Assembly (NCBI RefSeq): GCF_900099825.1
Contig: NZ_LT629693.1
Coordinates: 62,001 to 126,000 of the forward strand
Direction: 5' to 3'
Length of the DNA: 64,000 nucleotides
Origin: Bradyrhizobium ottawaense
Lineage (GTDB): Bacteria; Pseudomonadota; Alphaproteobacteria; Rhizobiales; Xanthobacteraceae
The position numbers were made by a program, and so were the translations under genes. The number at the start of each line of letters is the position of its first letter. Within the stretch, counting starts at the first letter, position 1. Below are positions 1 through 7,817 of this stretch, one piece after another. Below the pieces are notes generated by a model, which saw only the letters and a program-made list of their open reading frames with translations, did no database searches and was not told the origin of the DNA.

Positions 1-326
1 GTGGATCCCTTGTCGGCGGCCTTGCGCCAGGCCGCGATGGCCTCCGGCGTCTGCCGGTTGGCGGCATAGGCGCGCCCGAGCTGGTACATCGCGCGTCGCG
101 AAGCGTTCGCGGCGGTCCTGCAATATTTGATGGCGGTGGCGATGTCGGACGCCGCAATATCAGGCACGCCCTTCACGTCGGCCGGCTTGTCGGGGTCGGC
201 AGGATCGGCGGCGACGCGGTCGCACAGCACGAGATCGGCCGATTGCGCGTGCGCCAAAGCAGGTGCCAAAGCCGGTGCCATGGCGACGGCCGCAGTGATC
301 GCAAGGCTGACAAACCATCTCCTCAT
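1..326 (-). CDS. Secreted Sel1/TPR-like repeat protein (3' end outside window)
   Basis: Reads leftwards off the window edge, so only the first 108 residues are visible. It starts with a clear Sec signal peptide (MRRWFVSLAITAAVAMAPAL..., cleavage probably after AHAQ near residue 28). The visible end resembles a Sel1/TPR unit (YQLGRAYAANRQTPEAIAAW, residues about 81-100). Sel1-like proteins are helical scaffolds for protein contacts in the envelope; the specific role is unknown. It lies 46 bp downstream of the ModA-like gene on the same strand and could belong to that transcript. Confidence 0.7.
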   Translation of the reverse strand, partial: MRRWFVSLAITAAVAMAPALAPALAHAQSADLVLCDRVAADPADPDKPADVKGVPDIAASDIATAIKYCRTAANASRRAMYQLGRAYAANRQTPEAIAAWRKAADKGS

Positions 327-372
327 GCAACACAGGTTGCGTCGGAGGCAGAACAATTTCAAGGCTGCAAAC

Positions 373-1059
373 TCACGGATCGAGCCCGCTCTCACGCAGC
401 GCCGGTGCGACCTCCGGCGACGCCAGATAGCGCAACAGCCGGTCCGATTGGGCAGCCCTGGGCGATGCCGCCATGCGCCCGGCGGAAAACACCGCCGGCG
501 TCTGCAACTGGTGCGGAAGGGGTCCGATCACCTCGATGCCGGCAACCTGCTTCAATTCGCTGATCTGCTGAACGGCGAGATCGGCCTCGCCGGCGACGAG
601 CCGCTCGGCGGTAAAGCCCTGCGGGATGATGACCGCGTGCGCGTTGACATCGGACGCAATTCCCATGCGCTCGATCAGTTTTGCAAACAGGATACCGCTG
701 GCGCCGAGCCGCGAATACGCGACCGCGCGCGCACCAAGCAGTGCCGCGCGGAGCGCAGGCTCGGTCGAGATATCCGGATGAGCCTCGCCCGCCCGCACCG
801 CAAGGCCGACATAGGACCGCGCCAGGTCGACGCAGCTCTCTGCCACCACGCGTCGCTCGCGCACGACCTCATCGAGCCCCTCGCGGGTCAGGATGACGAC
901 ATCGGCGGTCTCGCCGGCGCGCAGGCGATCCAGCAGCGCCAATGTCGGCGCGAAATCGGCGTCGATGCGCGCGCCGCCGCCCGCCACATATTGTCCGGCC
1001 AGACTGGAAACCGCGCCCTTCAAGGCCAGCGTCGAGAGCACGCGCACGGGTTCGTCCAT
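373..1059 (-). CDS. ModA-like (type 2 periplasmic-binding fold) protein without signal peptide
   Basis: 228 aa. The N-terminus (VRVLSTLALKGAVSSLAGQY from residue 5) and the later AVAYSRLGASGILFAKLIER and AERLVAGEADLAVQQISEL stretches match the pattern of molybdate-type substrate-binding proteins. Unlike transport-linked ModA it begins directly with the fold and shows no signal peptide, and no ABC permease or ATPase is adjacent. It is therefore more likely a cytoplasmic solute-sensing or orphan binding protein than a transporter subunit. Its ATG lies 2 nt after the stop of the upstream GrlR-like gene, which implies translational coupling. Ligand unknown. Confidence 0.75.
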   Translation of the reverse strand: MDEPVRVLSTLALKGAVSSLAGQYVAGGGARIDADFAPTLALLDRLRAGETADVVILTREGLDEVVRERRVVAESCVDLARSYVGLAVRAGEAHPDISTEPALRAALLGARAVAYSRLGASGILFAKLIERMGIASDVNAHAVIIPQGFTAERLVAGEADLAVQQISELKQVAGIEVIGPLPHQLQTPAVFSAGRMAASPRAAQSDRLLRYLASPEVAPALRESGLDP

Positions 1060-1061
1060 CG

Positions 1062-1766
1062 CTACAGCCGCCGCATCAGTTTCAGCACCGCGCTCAGTCG
1101 CAGACTGCGCTTGCCGGCGAGCGCGGTGGCTTCGAGCAGCGCCCCCTCTCCGTCGCAGGTGCCGGAAAAGCCGATACCGACCTCGTGGCCGCCGAATACC
1201 GGGTTCTCGCCCTTGGCCGGCGTGTGCTCCTGATTGAGGATCTGGCCCTTCCAGCGGCCATTCTCCGAGGTGTAGCTGCCGATGTAGTAGAACGAGGCGT
1301 CGCCGCCGAGGATGCGGCCCTCATTGAGCAGCATCACGCCGGTCAGGCCGCCCTCGATGCCGTCGAGCATGCGCAGATGAATGGAATAGAGGCCGTCGAT
1401 GATCCCCTCTTCGCCGACACCGCCGGCGATCGGGCTTGCCGCGTCCTCGATCGGCGTCATGACCGACTGAAACTTGACGCCCGGCAGTTCCCTCAGCCCG
1501 CCTTCGAAGCGGTAGAGCGCGCCGTCGGCCTGGCCTCGCGCCAGCAAGGTCGCATCGTCGGTTCCCGCCATCGCAGGGTAACTCGGGTCCGGGTTGTGGC
1601 GGAAGGTCCTGATCTCGATGGAGATACCGTCGTCGCTCTTCTCATAGCTGCCGATATGGGCAAACGCGGAATTGCCGCCCAGCATCCTGCCGTCGCGGAC
1701 ATACATCACGCTGCGGCCGACCGCCTCGCCGAGCTGAAACCTGACCTTGTAAAAGCCTTCAAACAA
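1062..1766 (-). CDS. Two-domain GrlR-like protein
   Basis: About 234 aa made of two tandem GrlR-type beta-barrel domains. Each contains a G(L/F)Y..., GG(N/D)(S/A)xF and IGSY signature; the second is GLYSIHLRMLDGIEGG followed by ILGGDASFYYIGSY. GrlR is known as a negative regulator of type III secretion in enteropathogens, but the rhizobial family has no established role. A GTG at 1790 is also in frame. The TTG at 1766 is preferred because it aligns with the start of the paralogue at 6912-7625 (MLQGLYKF versus LFEGFYKV) and has GGGGA 8 nt upstream. It is first in a tight three-gene minus-strand group. Confidence 0.75.
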   Translation of the reverse strand: MFEGFYKVRFQLGEAVGRSVMYVRDGRMLGGNSAFAHIGSYEKSDDGISIEIRTFRHNPDPSYPAMAGTDDATLLARGQADGALYRFEGGLRELPGVKFQSVMTPIEDAASPIAGGVGEEGIIDGLYSIHLRMLDGIEGGLTGVMLLNEGRILGGDASFYYIGSYTSENGRWKGQILNQEHTPAKGENPVFGGHEVGIGFSGTCDGEGALLEATALAGKRSLRLSAVLKLMRRL

Positions 1767-1902
1767 AAGCCGCGTCCCCGGCAAGCGCACGGCCCGTTAT
1801 CTAGCGCGGTTCATAACGCAGGGATACGGCTTTGAGCCGGTGCATTTAAATCAATGTCAGGGAATGCGACGTCGTCAAAACGAGATGTCATCAAAACGCA
1901 AT

Positions 1903-1934
1903 GATCCGCCAAAGCGGCGTCGCCTTGGCGGATC
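1903..1934 (-). terminator. Probable rho-independent terminator after glnII
   Basis: A perfect 10-bp stem (GATCCGCCAA/TTGGCGGATC) with a 12-nt loop, followed on the minus strand by ATTGCGTTTTG, lies 44 bp past the glnII stop. A second hairpin (ACCCGGG/CCCGGGT, 1944-1965) sits between it and the stop codon. Confidence 0.6.
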
Positions 1935-1977
1935 GGAGTGGCAACCCGGGCGCCCCCACCCGGGTATGCTGTGTCGC

Positions 1978-3015
1978 TTAGGCCGCGGCCGACTTGGCGG
2001 CGGTCGGAACTTCAGCGACGGTCTTGAGGATCTGCGAAGCGATCGCGTAGGGGTCGCCCTGCGAGTTCGGGCGGCGGTCTTCGAGATAGCCCTTGTAGTC
2101 GTTCTTCATGAACGAGTGCGGCACGCGGATCGAAGCGCCGCGGTCGGCCACGCCATAGCTGAACTTGTTCCAGGGAGCGGTCTCGTGCTTGCCGGTCAGG
2201 CGCTTGTCGTTGTCCGGCCCGTAGACGGCAATGTGGTCCATGAGGTTCTTCTCAAAGGCCGCCATCAGCGCCTCGAAGTAGGCCTTGCCGCCGGTCTCGC
2301 GCAGATAGGTGGTCGAGAAGTTGGCGTGCATGCCCGAGCCGTTCCAGTCGGTGTCGCCGAGCGGCTTGCAGTGATACTCGATGTCGATGCCGTAGGTTTC
2401 GGTCAGCCGCTGCAACAGGTAGCGAGCCATCCACATTTCGTCGGCGGCCTTTTTGGAGCCCTTGCCGAAGATCTGGAATTCCCACTGGCCCTTCGCCACT
2501 TCGGCGTTGATGCCTTCGTGGTTGATGCCGGCGGCGAGGCAGAGGTCGAGATGCTTCTCGACGATCTCACGCGCGACCGAACCGACATTGCTGTAGCCGA
2601 CGCCGGTGTAATACGGGCCCTGCGGCGCCGGATAACCCGCTGTCGGGAAGCCGAGCGGACGGCCGTCCTTGTACATGAAGTATTCCTGCTCGAAGCCGAA
2701 CCACGCGCCGGGATCGTCCAGAACCGTTGCGCGCCTGTTGGTCGCGTGCGGCGTGACACCATCGGGCATCATAACTTCGCACATCACCAGCGCGCCGTTG
2801 GTGCGCGCGCCGTCCGGATAAACCGCGACCGGCTTGAGCACGCAGTCCGAGCTCCGGCCTTCGGCCTGGTTGGTCGACGAGCCGTCAAAACCCCACAGCG
2901 GAAGCTGCTCCAGCGTCGGGAACGACGCGAATTCCTTGATCTGTGTCTTGCCGCGCAGATTCGGTGTCGGCGTATACCCGTCGAGCCAGATGTACTCGAG
3001 CTTGTATTTGGTCAT
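1978..3015 (-). CDS. glnII: Glutamine synthetase, type II (GlnII)
   Basis: 345 aa. ATP-dependent cytosolic ligation of ammonium to glutamate. The sequence is of the eukaryote-like GSII class found in rhizobia: WGFDGSST at residues 41-48, FGFEQEYF at 106-113, the H/N-rich active-site segment KPLGDTDWNGSGMHANFS ending near 234, and a C-terminal RASIRVPHS-type block. The ATG at 3015 is chosen because rhizobial GlnII begins MTKYKLEYIWLDG and AGAGG lies 5 nt upstream; a longer frame to 3054 has no support. Expression is probably nitrogen-controlled through the sigma-54 promoter at 3112-3127. This is one of two GS types in such bacteria; glnA is not in the window. Confidence 0.97.
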   Translation of the reverse strand: MTKYKLEYIWLDGYTPTPNLRGKTQIKEFASFPTLEQLPLWGFDGSSTNQAEGRSSDCVLKPVAVYPDGARTNGALVMCEVMMPDGVTPHATNRRATVLDDPGAWFGFEQEYFMYKDGRPLGFPTAGYPAPQGPYYTGVGYSNVGSVAREIVEKHLDLCLAAGINHEGINAEVAKGQWEFQIFGKGSKKAADEMWMARYLLQRLTETYGIDIEYHCKPLGDTDWNGSGMHANFSTTYLRETGGKAYFEALMAAFEKNLMDHIAVYGPDNDKRLTGKHETAPWNKFSYGVADRGASIRVPHSFMKNDYKGYLEDRRPNSQGDPYAIASQILKTVAEVPTAAKSAAA

Positions 3016-3559
3016 TGAGCCTCTCATGAGTTTAATGCTGTTAAATGCAGGCAACTGAAGCCTTGGAGCTACCTACAGACGTACCCGGCCACGTCAGGCC
3101 GTTTCTCACCAAGCAATTAAAGTGCCAATCGCTGCAGCGCAGCACCCGTCATCCCCAGGAATGTCCAGCTCGTTTAGCGTATTTTTTGATGCGACATAGG
3201 AGCGCGGCTGACATGCGCCCCGAGCGGCCAAATCGCGCCTGCGGAGCCGGATAGAGCCCGATTCTCCAGCAGTTTCCAAACCAGCCGGGCTTGCCGATTA
3301 AAGCCGCGGCAGGTCCCCCGAACATTCGCCAAGAAGTTCGGCGGGCGCCGGCAACCTTCGCGTCGGCTCAAGCGTTAGCCATCTGCCCATTGCCTCACAC
3401 GAAGCAAAACCAGAAATGCCTATGAAATACACATTCCCTGACTTTTTTCGGTCAACTTGCATTCCCTGAGGGCAAGAACGATATCCGGATTTCGGTAACC
3501 ACAAGAGAACGAGTCGGGCGCACCATCATGGTTCGTTCGATCCTGAAGGAGAGACTGAG
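3016..3559. other. Divergent intergenic region glnII / DUF2735
   Basis: About 540 bp without a credible gene. It holds the glnII sigma-54 promoter, a 10-bp direct repeat CATTCCCTGA at 3432-3441 and 3460-3469 (28-bp period), and the AAGGAGAG ribosome-binding site of the next gene near 3546. The short frames here lack family resemblance and ribosome-binding sites. Confidence 0.6.
3112..3127 (-). promoter_or_regulatory. Sigma-54 (RpoN) promoter of glnII
   Basis: On the minus strand the bases read TGGCACTTTAATTGCT, an almost exact match to TGGCACG-N4-TTGCW with the invariant GG-N10-GC spacing. The start site would be near 3102, giving a leader of about 87 nt before glnII. Rhizobial glnII is known to use an NtrC-activated sigma-54 promoter. 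No clear NtrC enhancer pair was recognised upstream. Confidence 0.85.
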
Positions 3560-3766
3560 ATGCTGACTACAAGCGTGAATGAGGGGTCTGCCAAGATCTA
3601 CCAATTCCCTGCCGGGGGCCGCGCGGCTCTCGGGGGACGTCGCTATGGCGAGACCAAGACTGCCGTTTCCGAGTTTGCCGCCCCGACGGCCAACCTCGCT
3701 GACTGCAGCGGCAGCTGGTACCACGCAGCCGCCATCCAGGAAACCCAGCCTGGGCGAGACCACTGA
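3560..3766 (+). CDS. DUF2735 family small protein
   Basis: 68 aa. The N-terminal half (EGSAKIYQFPAGGRAALGGR, residues 8-27) and the C-terminal SGSWYHAAAIQE are the hallmarks of the DUF2735 family of small cytosolic proteins in rhizobia. Function unknown. The start is supported by AAGGAGAGACTGAG directly upstream of the ATG. A strong bidirectional terminator follows at 3826-3860. Confidence 0.88.
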   Translation: MLTTSVNEGSAKIYQFPAGGRAALGGRRYGETKTAVSEFAAPTANLADCSGSWYHAAAIQETQPGRDH

Positions 3767-3825
3767 TGCTTGCCAAATGTCTTGTAAGGACGGCCCCAAG
3801 AGTTCAGGCGCCGTCGGTGAAGTAG

Positions 3826-3860
3826 AAAAGGGTCGGAACGAAATCGTTTCGGCCCTTTTT
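3826..3860. terminator. Bidirectional terminator between convergent genes
   Basis: A stem of about 14 bp with two G-T wobbles (AAAGGGTCGGAACG / CGTTTCGGCCCTTT) around an AAAT loop, with TTTTT on the plus side and TTTT on the minus side. It serves both the DUF2735 gene and the convergent gene at 3876-4193. Confidence 0.85.
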
Positions 3861-3875
3861 CGTATCAGAACGTCG

Positions 3876-4193
3876 TTATGTCAGCTCGCACGCCGTGACC
3901 GGCCGTTTGGCGTGCTTGAGCGTGGTTGCACGGGCCTTGGTTATCTTGAGGGTGACGCCGCTTCCCGTATAGCGCGATCCCGACAGGGCCAGCCGCTTGG
4001 CCAGCGTCACGGACTTGCCGTCAAGCTGCAGATGGGCGCGCGAATCGTACTGGAAAAATCCGACGATGAATTGCGTCCCGTCGGCGCAGCGATAGTTCTG
4101 AAAGCTCGTCTGTGCAAAAGCCGGTGACGGCGCGGCCGCGACCCAAACGGCGAACAAGGCCGCACCGAAAATCGTGATCTTCCGACAATTCAT
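3876..4193 (-). CDS. Secreted MliC-like lysozyme-inhibitor family protein
   Basis: 105 aa. Sec signal peptide of about 29 residues (MNCRKITIFGAALFAVWVAA..., cleavage after AFAQ). The mature part has the MliC arrangement: YRCADGTQFIVGFF, a strand with LQLDGKSVTLAKR, then SGSRYTGSGVTLKI and a C-terminal CEL. MliC/PliC proteins inhibit C-type lysozymes in the periplasm. No lipobox is seen, so the protein is probably soluble. The start at 4193 has AGGGGG 8 nt upstream; a longer frame to 4322 is not supported. Confidence 0.8.
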   Translation of the reverse strand: MNCRKITIFGAALFAVWVAAAPSPAFAQTSFQNYRCADGTQFIVGFFQYDSRAHLQLDGKSVTLAKRLALSGSRYTGSGVTLKITKARATTLKHAKRPVTACELT

Positions 4194-4293
4194 ATTTCGC
4201 CCCCTGAGAACTGCAGTATAGACGAGACGAGGCAGAGCGACACGCCCCTGCCAGTCATTTTCCTGTCGCACCGGATTGCGAAAAATCATCCCG

Positions 4294-5040
4294 ATGTCAG
4301 AAGCCCCTGCCCGCCATCTCAACCTTGCCGGCGCCAGTAATTTCCGCGACCTCGGCGGCTATCCGGCGCGCAACGGCAGCATCGTGCGCTGGCGGCAGAT
4401 CTTCCGCTCCAACCATCTCGGCCATCTCACCGATGACGACATCGCCGTGGTCCGGGAGCTCGGCGTCAGAAGCGCATTCGATTTTCGCGGCGCCGAGGAG
4501 CGTCAGGCCGCGCTGTGCCTCATGAAGGACGTCACGGTGCATTCGCTGCCAGTCGAGCCCACGGTGGTCGCGGCGCTGCGCGCCATCTCGGCCAGCGGCA
4601 CGCAACTGTCGACCGACCATGCCGTCGAGGTGATGCGCGATTCCTACCGCAGCTACGTGCAGCAGAACACGCCGCGGTTCCGGGCGCTGTTTGCGCATTT
4701 GCTGGAAGATCGCGCTCCGCTGGTGATCCACTGTACCGCCGGCAAGGACCGCACCGGCTTTGCCTGCGCGCTGATCCTGCATACGCTCGGCGTGTCCGAC
4801 GACGTGATTGCGGAAGACTATCTCTTGACCAACCGCTACTACCGCCGCGACCCGAATAACGGCAGTGAGCTCCCCGACGACGTCAAGAATGTGCTGGGGA
4901 CGGTGCAGGCGTCGTTTCTGGGCGCCGCGTTCGAGGCCATCGACGCCGATTATGGCGATCTCGAAACCTATCTTCGTGACGGTCTCGGTCTAGGCCACGC
5001 CGAGCGCACCAGCCTCGAATCGCGCTACCTGCAGAACTGA
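4294..5040 (+). CDS. Tyrosine-protein phosphatase (Y_phosphatase3-type)
   Basis: 248 aa. It contains the cysteine phosphatase loop HCTAGKDRTG (Cys near residue 146) and the N-terminal NFRDLGGYPARNG and IFRSNHLGHL blocks of bacterial tyrosine/dual-specificity phosphatases related to phosphoinositide phosphatases. It should hydrolyse phosphotyrosine or phosphoinositide-like substrates in the cytosol; the substrate is unknown. ATG at 4294 is preferred to an in-frame TTG at 4276. The gene stands alone, divergent from the MliC-like gene. Confidence 0.88.
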   Translation: MSEAPARHLNLAGASNFRDLGGYPARNGSIVRWRQIFRSNHLGHLTDDDIAVVRELGVRSAFDFRGAEERQAALCLMKDVTVHSLPVEPTVVAALRAISASGTQLSTDHAVEVMRDSYRSYVQQNTPRFRALFAHLLEDRAPLVIHCTAGKDRTGFACALILHTLGVSDDVIAEDYLLTNRYYRRDPNNGSELPDDVKNVLGTVQASFLGAAFEAIDADYGDLETYLRDGLGLGHAERTSLESRYLQN

Positions 5041-5080
5041 ACCGGCAGGCCTGAATTTTCCAAGCCTGAGCTTCGGCCAG

Positions 5081-5284
5081 TCAGGCCGCCGCTTCCATTT
5101 CCAGTTCGGCATCGAGATCGGCGATGACCTCCTCGAAGGCCAAAATCGCGGTCTGGATTGCCGCGATCTGCATCAATTCCCAGCTACCGACCGGACCGCT
5201 GCGATTTTGCAGCGCAACGATCAAATCCCGCCGCTGCTCCTTAAGCTGAACAAGCGGTAAACCGTGATCCGGAAGACTTCCCAT
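5081..5284 (-). CDS. Small hypothetical protein
   Basis: 67 aa, acidic at the C-terminus (DLDAELEMEAAA), predicted mostly helical with LVQLKEQRRDLIVALQNR and IAAIQTAILAFEEVIADL. No family recognised. The ATG at 5284 has AGGGGGG 6 nt upstream, better than the longer frame to 5335. It converges on the phosphatase gene with a 40-bp gap containing a 7-bp inverted repeat (GGCCTGA/TCAGGCC). Confidence 0.6.
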   Translation of the reverse strand: MGSLPDHGLPLVQLKEQRRDLIVALQNRSGPVGSWELMQIAAIQTAILAFEEVIADLDAELEMEAAA

Positions 5285-5387
5285 CGCAACCCCCCTGCTG
5301 GACTGTAGTCCGCTTGTAGCGGACGGGTTCTGCAATCGACTTACAGAAGTCCGACAAATTTTATCGATCCGGCGCCGTCCCGTAGTC

Positions 5388-6122
5388 TTACGTAAAGCCC
5401 GCCGCGTTTACCGCCTTCTTGATCTGATTGAACAGCACCTCGGTCACGTTCCTCGTTGCCCAATCGCTCAAATGCAGCACGTCGGTATCAGCTGGATCGA
5501 TTAGTTCCCGCATCGCGATAGTCTTCTGCCAATATTCCATCAGGGCGTAGCGCCGAAATACATCGACCCCGGCGGCCTCAGCCAGTTCGGATACGCGCTT
5601 CACCATCGTATCGGAGAGTTGCTTCTTCTCGGGCTTCTCGACGACGGCGGTGGTATATTGCGAGTCCATCAGGATGACATCGGCCGGGATCTTGGCCAGG
5701 CGATCCAGCCCCTCCGCAATGGCGTTCACGACTTTCTCGAACGCGAATCTGGGGTCGTCACTGTGAAAGACGGCATTGGTGCCGACCTGCCAGATCACCA
5801 GCGCCGGCTTCTCGTCGATGACGTCGGATTGCATGCGCCGCAGCTCGGTCGACGCTTCCTCGCCACCGACTCCCCGGTTGATGACGTTGATCATCCGTTT
5901 ATCAAACTCGTTGATCATCTGGATGCCAAACTCGTCCCTCAGCATCAGCTCAAGCCAGGCCGGATAAGGCACGACCAGCCGTGTGCCTGCCGTCGAGGAC
6001 GAACCGAAGGCCACGATTTTGGTGTTTCGCTGCTCCTTCAGGCTTTTCGCCAAATGCGGAAGCGGGTGCTTGAAGCCGACAATATCCTGCAGCGTATCGC
6101 CAGGCGCTGATGTTTCTGCCAT
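5388..6122 (-). CDS. SGNH/GDSL-family hydrolase
   Basis: 244 aa. The four SGNH blocks are visible: block I AFGSSSTAGT (nucleophile Ser near residue 41), block II NRGVGGEEAS, block III WQVGTN, and a C-terminal DVLHLSDWA carrying the Asp-His pair. This is an esterase/lipase fold acting on acyl or acetyl esters. No signal peptide, so it is probably cytosolic. It is divergent from the SDR gene, and its substrate is unknown. Confidence 0.85.
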   Translation of the reverse strand: MAETSAPGDTLQDIVGFKHPLPHLAKSLKEQRNTKIVAFGSSSTAGTRLVVPYPAWLELMLRDEFGIQMINEFDKRMINVINRGVGGEEASTELRRMQSDVIDEKPALVIWQVGTNAVFHSDDPRFAFEKVVNAIAEGLDRLAKIPADVILMDSQYTTAVVEKPEKKQLSDTMVKRVSELAEAAGVDVFRRYALMEYWQKTIAMRELIDPADTDVLHLSDWATRNVTEVLFNQIKKAVNAAGFT

Positions 6123-6234
6123 ACGCCTGCCCTGTTGTGGGAGCGATTATCGGTGAGAACGATTGGAAGCAATTTTTCCGAGCAAGGCAACCGGTTTTCA
6201 TCCAAACATTGAAGCTTGCCCGAGGGGACAAATC

Positions 6235-6915
6235 ATGGACGGAAAAGTCATTGTGATCACCGGCGCGCTCGGCGCGCTCGGCAGCGTCGTCGCGGACGAG
6301 GCGCTGGCCCGTGGCGCCAGGATTGCGAGCGTCGACCATGCGCCGACGCAAGTCCCGGCCACGCCGGACCGGCTTGAACTCGGCGGCGTCGACCTCACCG
6401 ATGCGGCGCAGGCCAAAAAGGCCATCGATGCCGCAGCATCACATTTCGGCAAGCTCGACGCGCTGATCAACATCGCCGGCGGCTTCGCGTTCGAGGCGGT
6501 TGCCGACGGCGACTCCAAGACCTGGCAGCGCATGTATGCCCTGAACGTCACGACGGCGCTCAACGCCTCGCGCGCAGCGATCCCGCATCTTGCACGATCG
6601 ACTGCGGCGCGGATCGTCAATGTCGGCGCGATGGGCGCGTTGCAGGCCGGCGCCGGCATGGGCGCCTACGCCGCCTCCAAGGCTGGCGTGCACCGTCTCA
6701 CCGAGGCGCTGGCCGCCGAACAGAAGGGCAAGATCACGGTCAACGCGGTACTGCCGTCGACCATCGACACCGCGGCCAACCGCGCCAGCATGCCGAAAGC
6801 CGATTTCACCAAATGGGTGAGCTCGAAGGAGCTGGCCGAGGTGATCCTGTTTCTCGCCAGCGACGCCGCCAGCGCGGTCACCGGTGCGCTGATTCCGGTA
6901 AGCGGGCGGGTTTAA
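6235..6915 (+). CDS. SDR-family NAD(P)-dependent oxidoreductase
   Basis: 226 aa Rossmann-fold short-chain dehydrogenase. The N-terminal cofactor loop is TGALGALGS (residues 9-17), followed by DLTD, NIAGG (the NNAG equivalent), NVGAMGAL with the catalytic strand, and YAASK carrying the Tyr-Lys pair. The usual catalytic Ser position reads NVGAMGA, so the canonical Ser appears replaced. ATG at 6235 has GAGGGGAC 7 nt upstream. Its stop overlaps the stop of the convergent GrlR-like gene by 3 nt. Substrate unknown. Confidence 0.9.
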   Translation: MDGKVIVITGALGALGSVVADEALARGARIASVDHAPTQVPATPDRLELGGVDLTDAAQAKKAIDAAASHFGKLDALINIAGGFAFEAVADGDSKTWQRMYALNVTTALNASRAAIPHLARSTAARIVNVGAMGALQAGAGMGAYAASKAGVHRLTEALAAEQKGKITVNAVLPSTIDTAANRASMPKADFTKWVSSKELAEVILFLASDAASAVTGALIPVSGRV

Positions 6916-7625
6916 TCCTCAACCGATACCAGCTTTCGCAACACCGCCTTGAAGCGGACGCTGCGCTTGCCGGCGAGCGCAGTGGCTTCGCCTTCCGCGC
7001 CTTCCCCGTCGTAGGTGCCGGAAAAACCGATACCGACTTCATAGCCGCCGAACAGTGGACGCTCGCCCCGGGTCAACGTGTGCTCGCGGTTGACGATCTC
7101 GCCTTTCCAGCGGCCGTTCGCTGCCGTGTAAGCGCCGATGTAATCGAAGAACGCGTCGCCGCCCCGGATGTTGCCGTCCTGCAGGAGCATCACGCCGGTG
7201 TTGCCGCCGTCGATGCCGTCGAGCATCTTGATGTGGATCGAGTAAAGCCCGTTGCCGATACCGTCGGGCCCGACCTTGCCGGGCGGCGGCGCGTCGGCGT
7301 CGTTAATCGGCGTCATGACCGCCTTCAGAACGGCACCCGGGAGCGCCGGCGCGGAACCTTCGGAGTGCAACTCGTTACCGTGAAACACGCCGTTGAACGT
7401 CATGGCGATGTTGTCGACCGGGTAGTTCGCGACATAGTTCGGATCGTGGTTGTGACGCGTCATCATCAATTCGGACGAATAGACGCCGTCTTTCTCGGTG
7501 TAGCTGCCGACGAGAGACGAACCGGAGTTGCCGCCGTAAAGCTTGCCGCCCGGCGTCGCGAACATCACGCCGCCGCCGCTGCCACGCGGCGTCTCGAACC
7601 AGAATTTATACAGCCCCTGCAGCAC
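6912..7625 (-). CDS. Two-domain GrlR-like protein (paralogue)
   Basis: 237 aa and clearly paralogous to the protein at 1062-1766. Both share GLYSIHxxMLDGIxGG, GVMLLxxGxIxGGDAxFxYIG, VGIGFSGTxDGEG and ATALAGKRS near the C-terminus. It again holds two GrlR-like domains (about residues 1-110 and 115-237), each with a GG(N/D) turn and a GSY/GAY strand. Function in rhizobia is not established. It converges on the SDR gene and is divergent from the DUF2161 gene. Confidence 0.8.
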   Translation of the reverse strand: MLQGLYKFWFETPRGSGGGVMFATPGGKLYGGNSGSSLVGSYTEKDGVYSSELMMTRHNHDPNYVANYPVDNIAMTFNGVFHGNELHSEGSAPALPGAVLKAVMTPINDADAPPPGKVGPDGIGNGLYSIHIKMLDGIDGGNTGVMLLQDGNIRGGDAFFDYIGAYTAANGRWKGEIVNREHTLTRGERPLFGGYEVGIGFSGTYDGEGAEGEATALAGKRSVRFKAVLRKLVSVED

Positions 7626-7817
7626 CGTTGCGTCGCTCCGGATCGAGAAAATGCCTCGCCGCCTGCGAATCGGCGACCCGCAGGTTCCCGTAACTGGTTT
7701 TTGTCTTGTCCCGTCGGTAGCTTAGCCGCTCCGGCGTTGCCGGATCAAACGCTTTGCCGAAATTCCGCTAGAGTCCGGACATTGAGTCGCGGTCGCTTTC
7801 CGCCGCCGGAGCCCATC

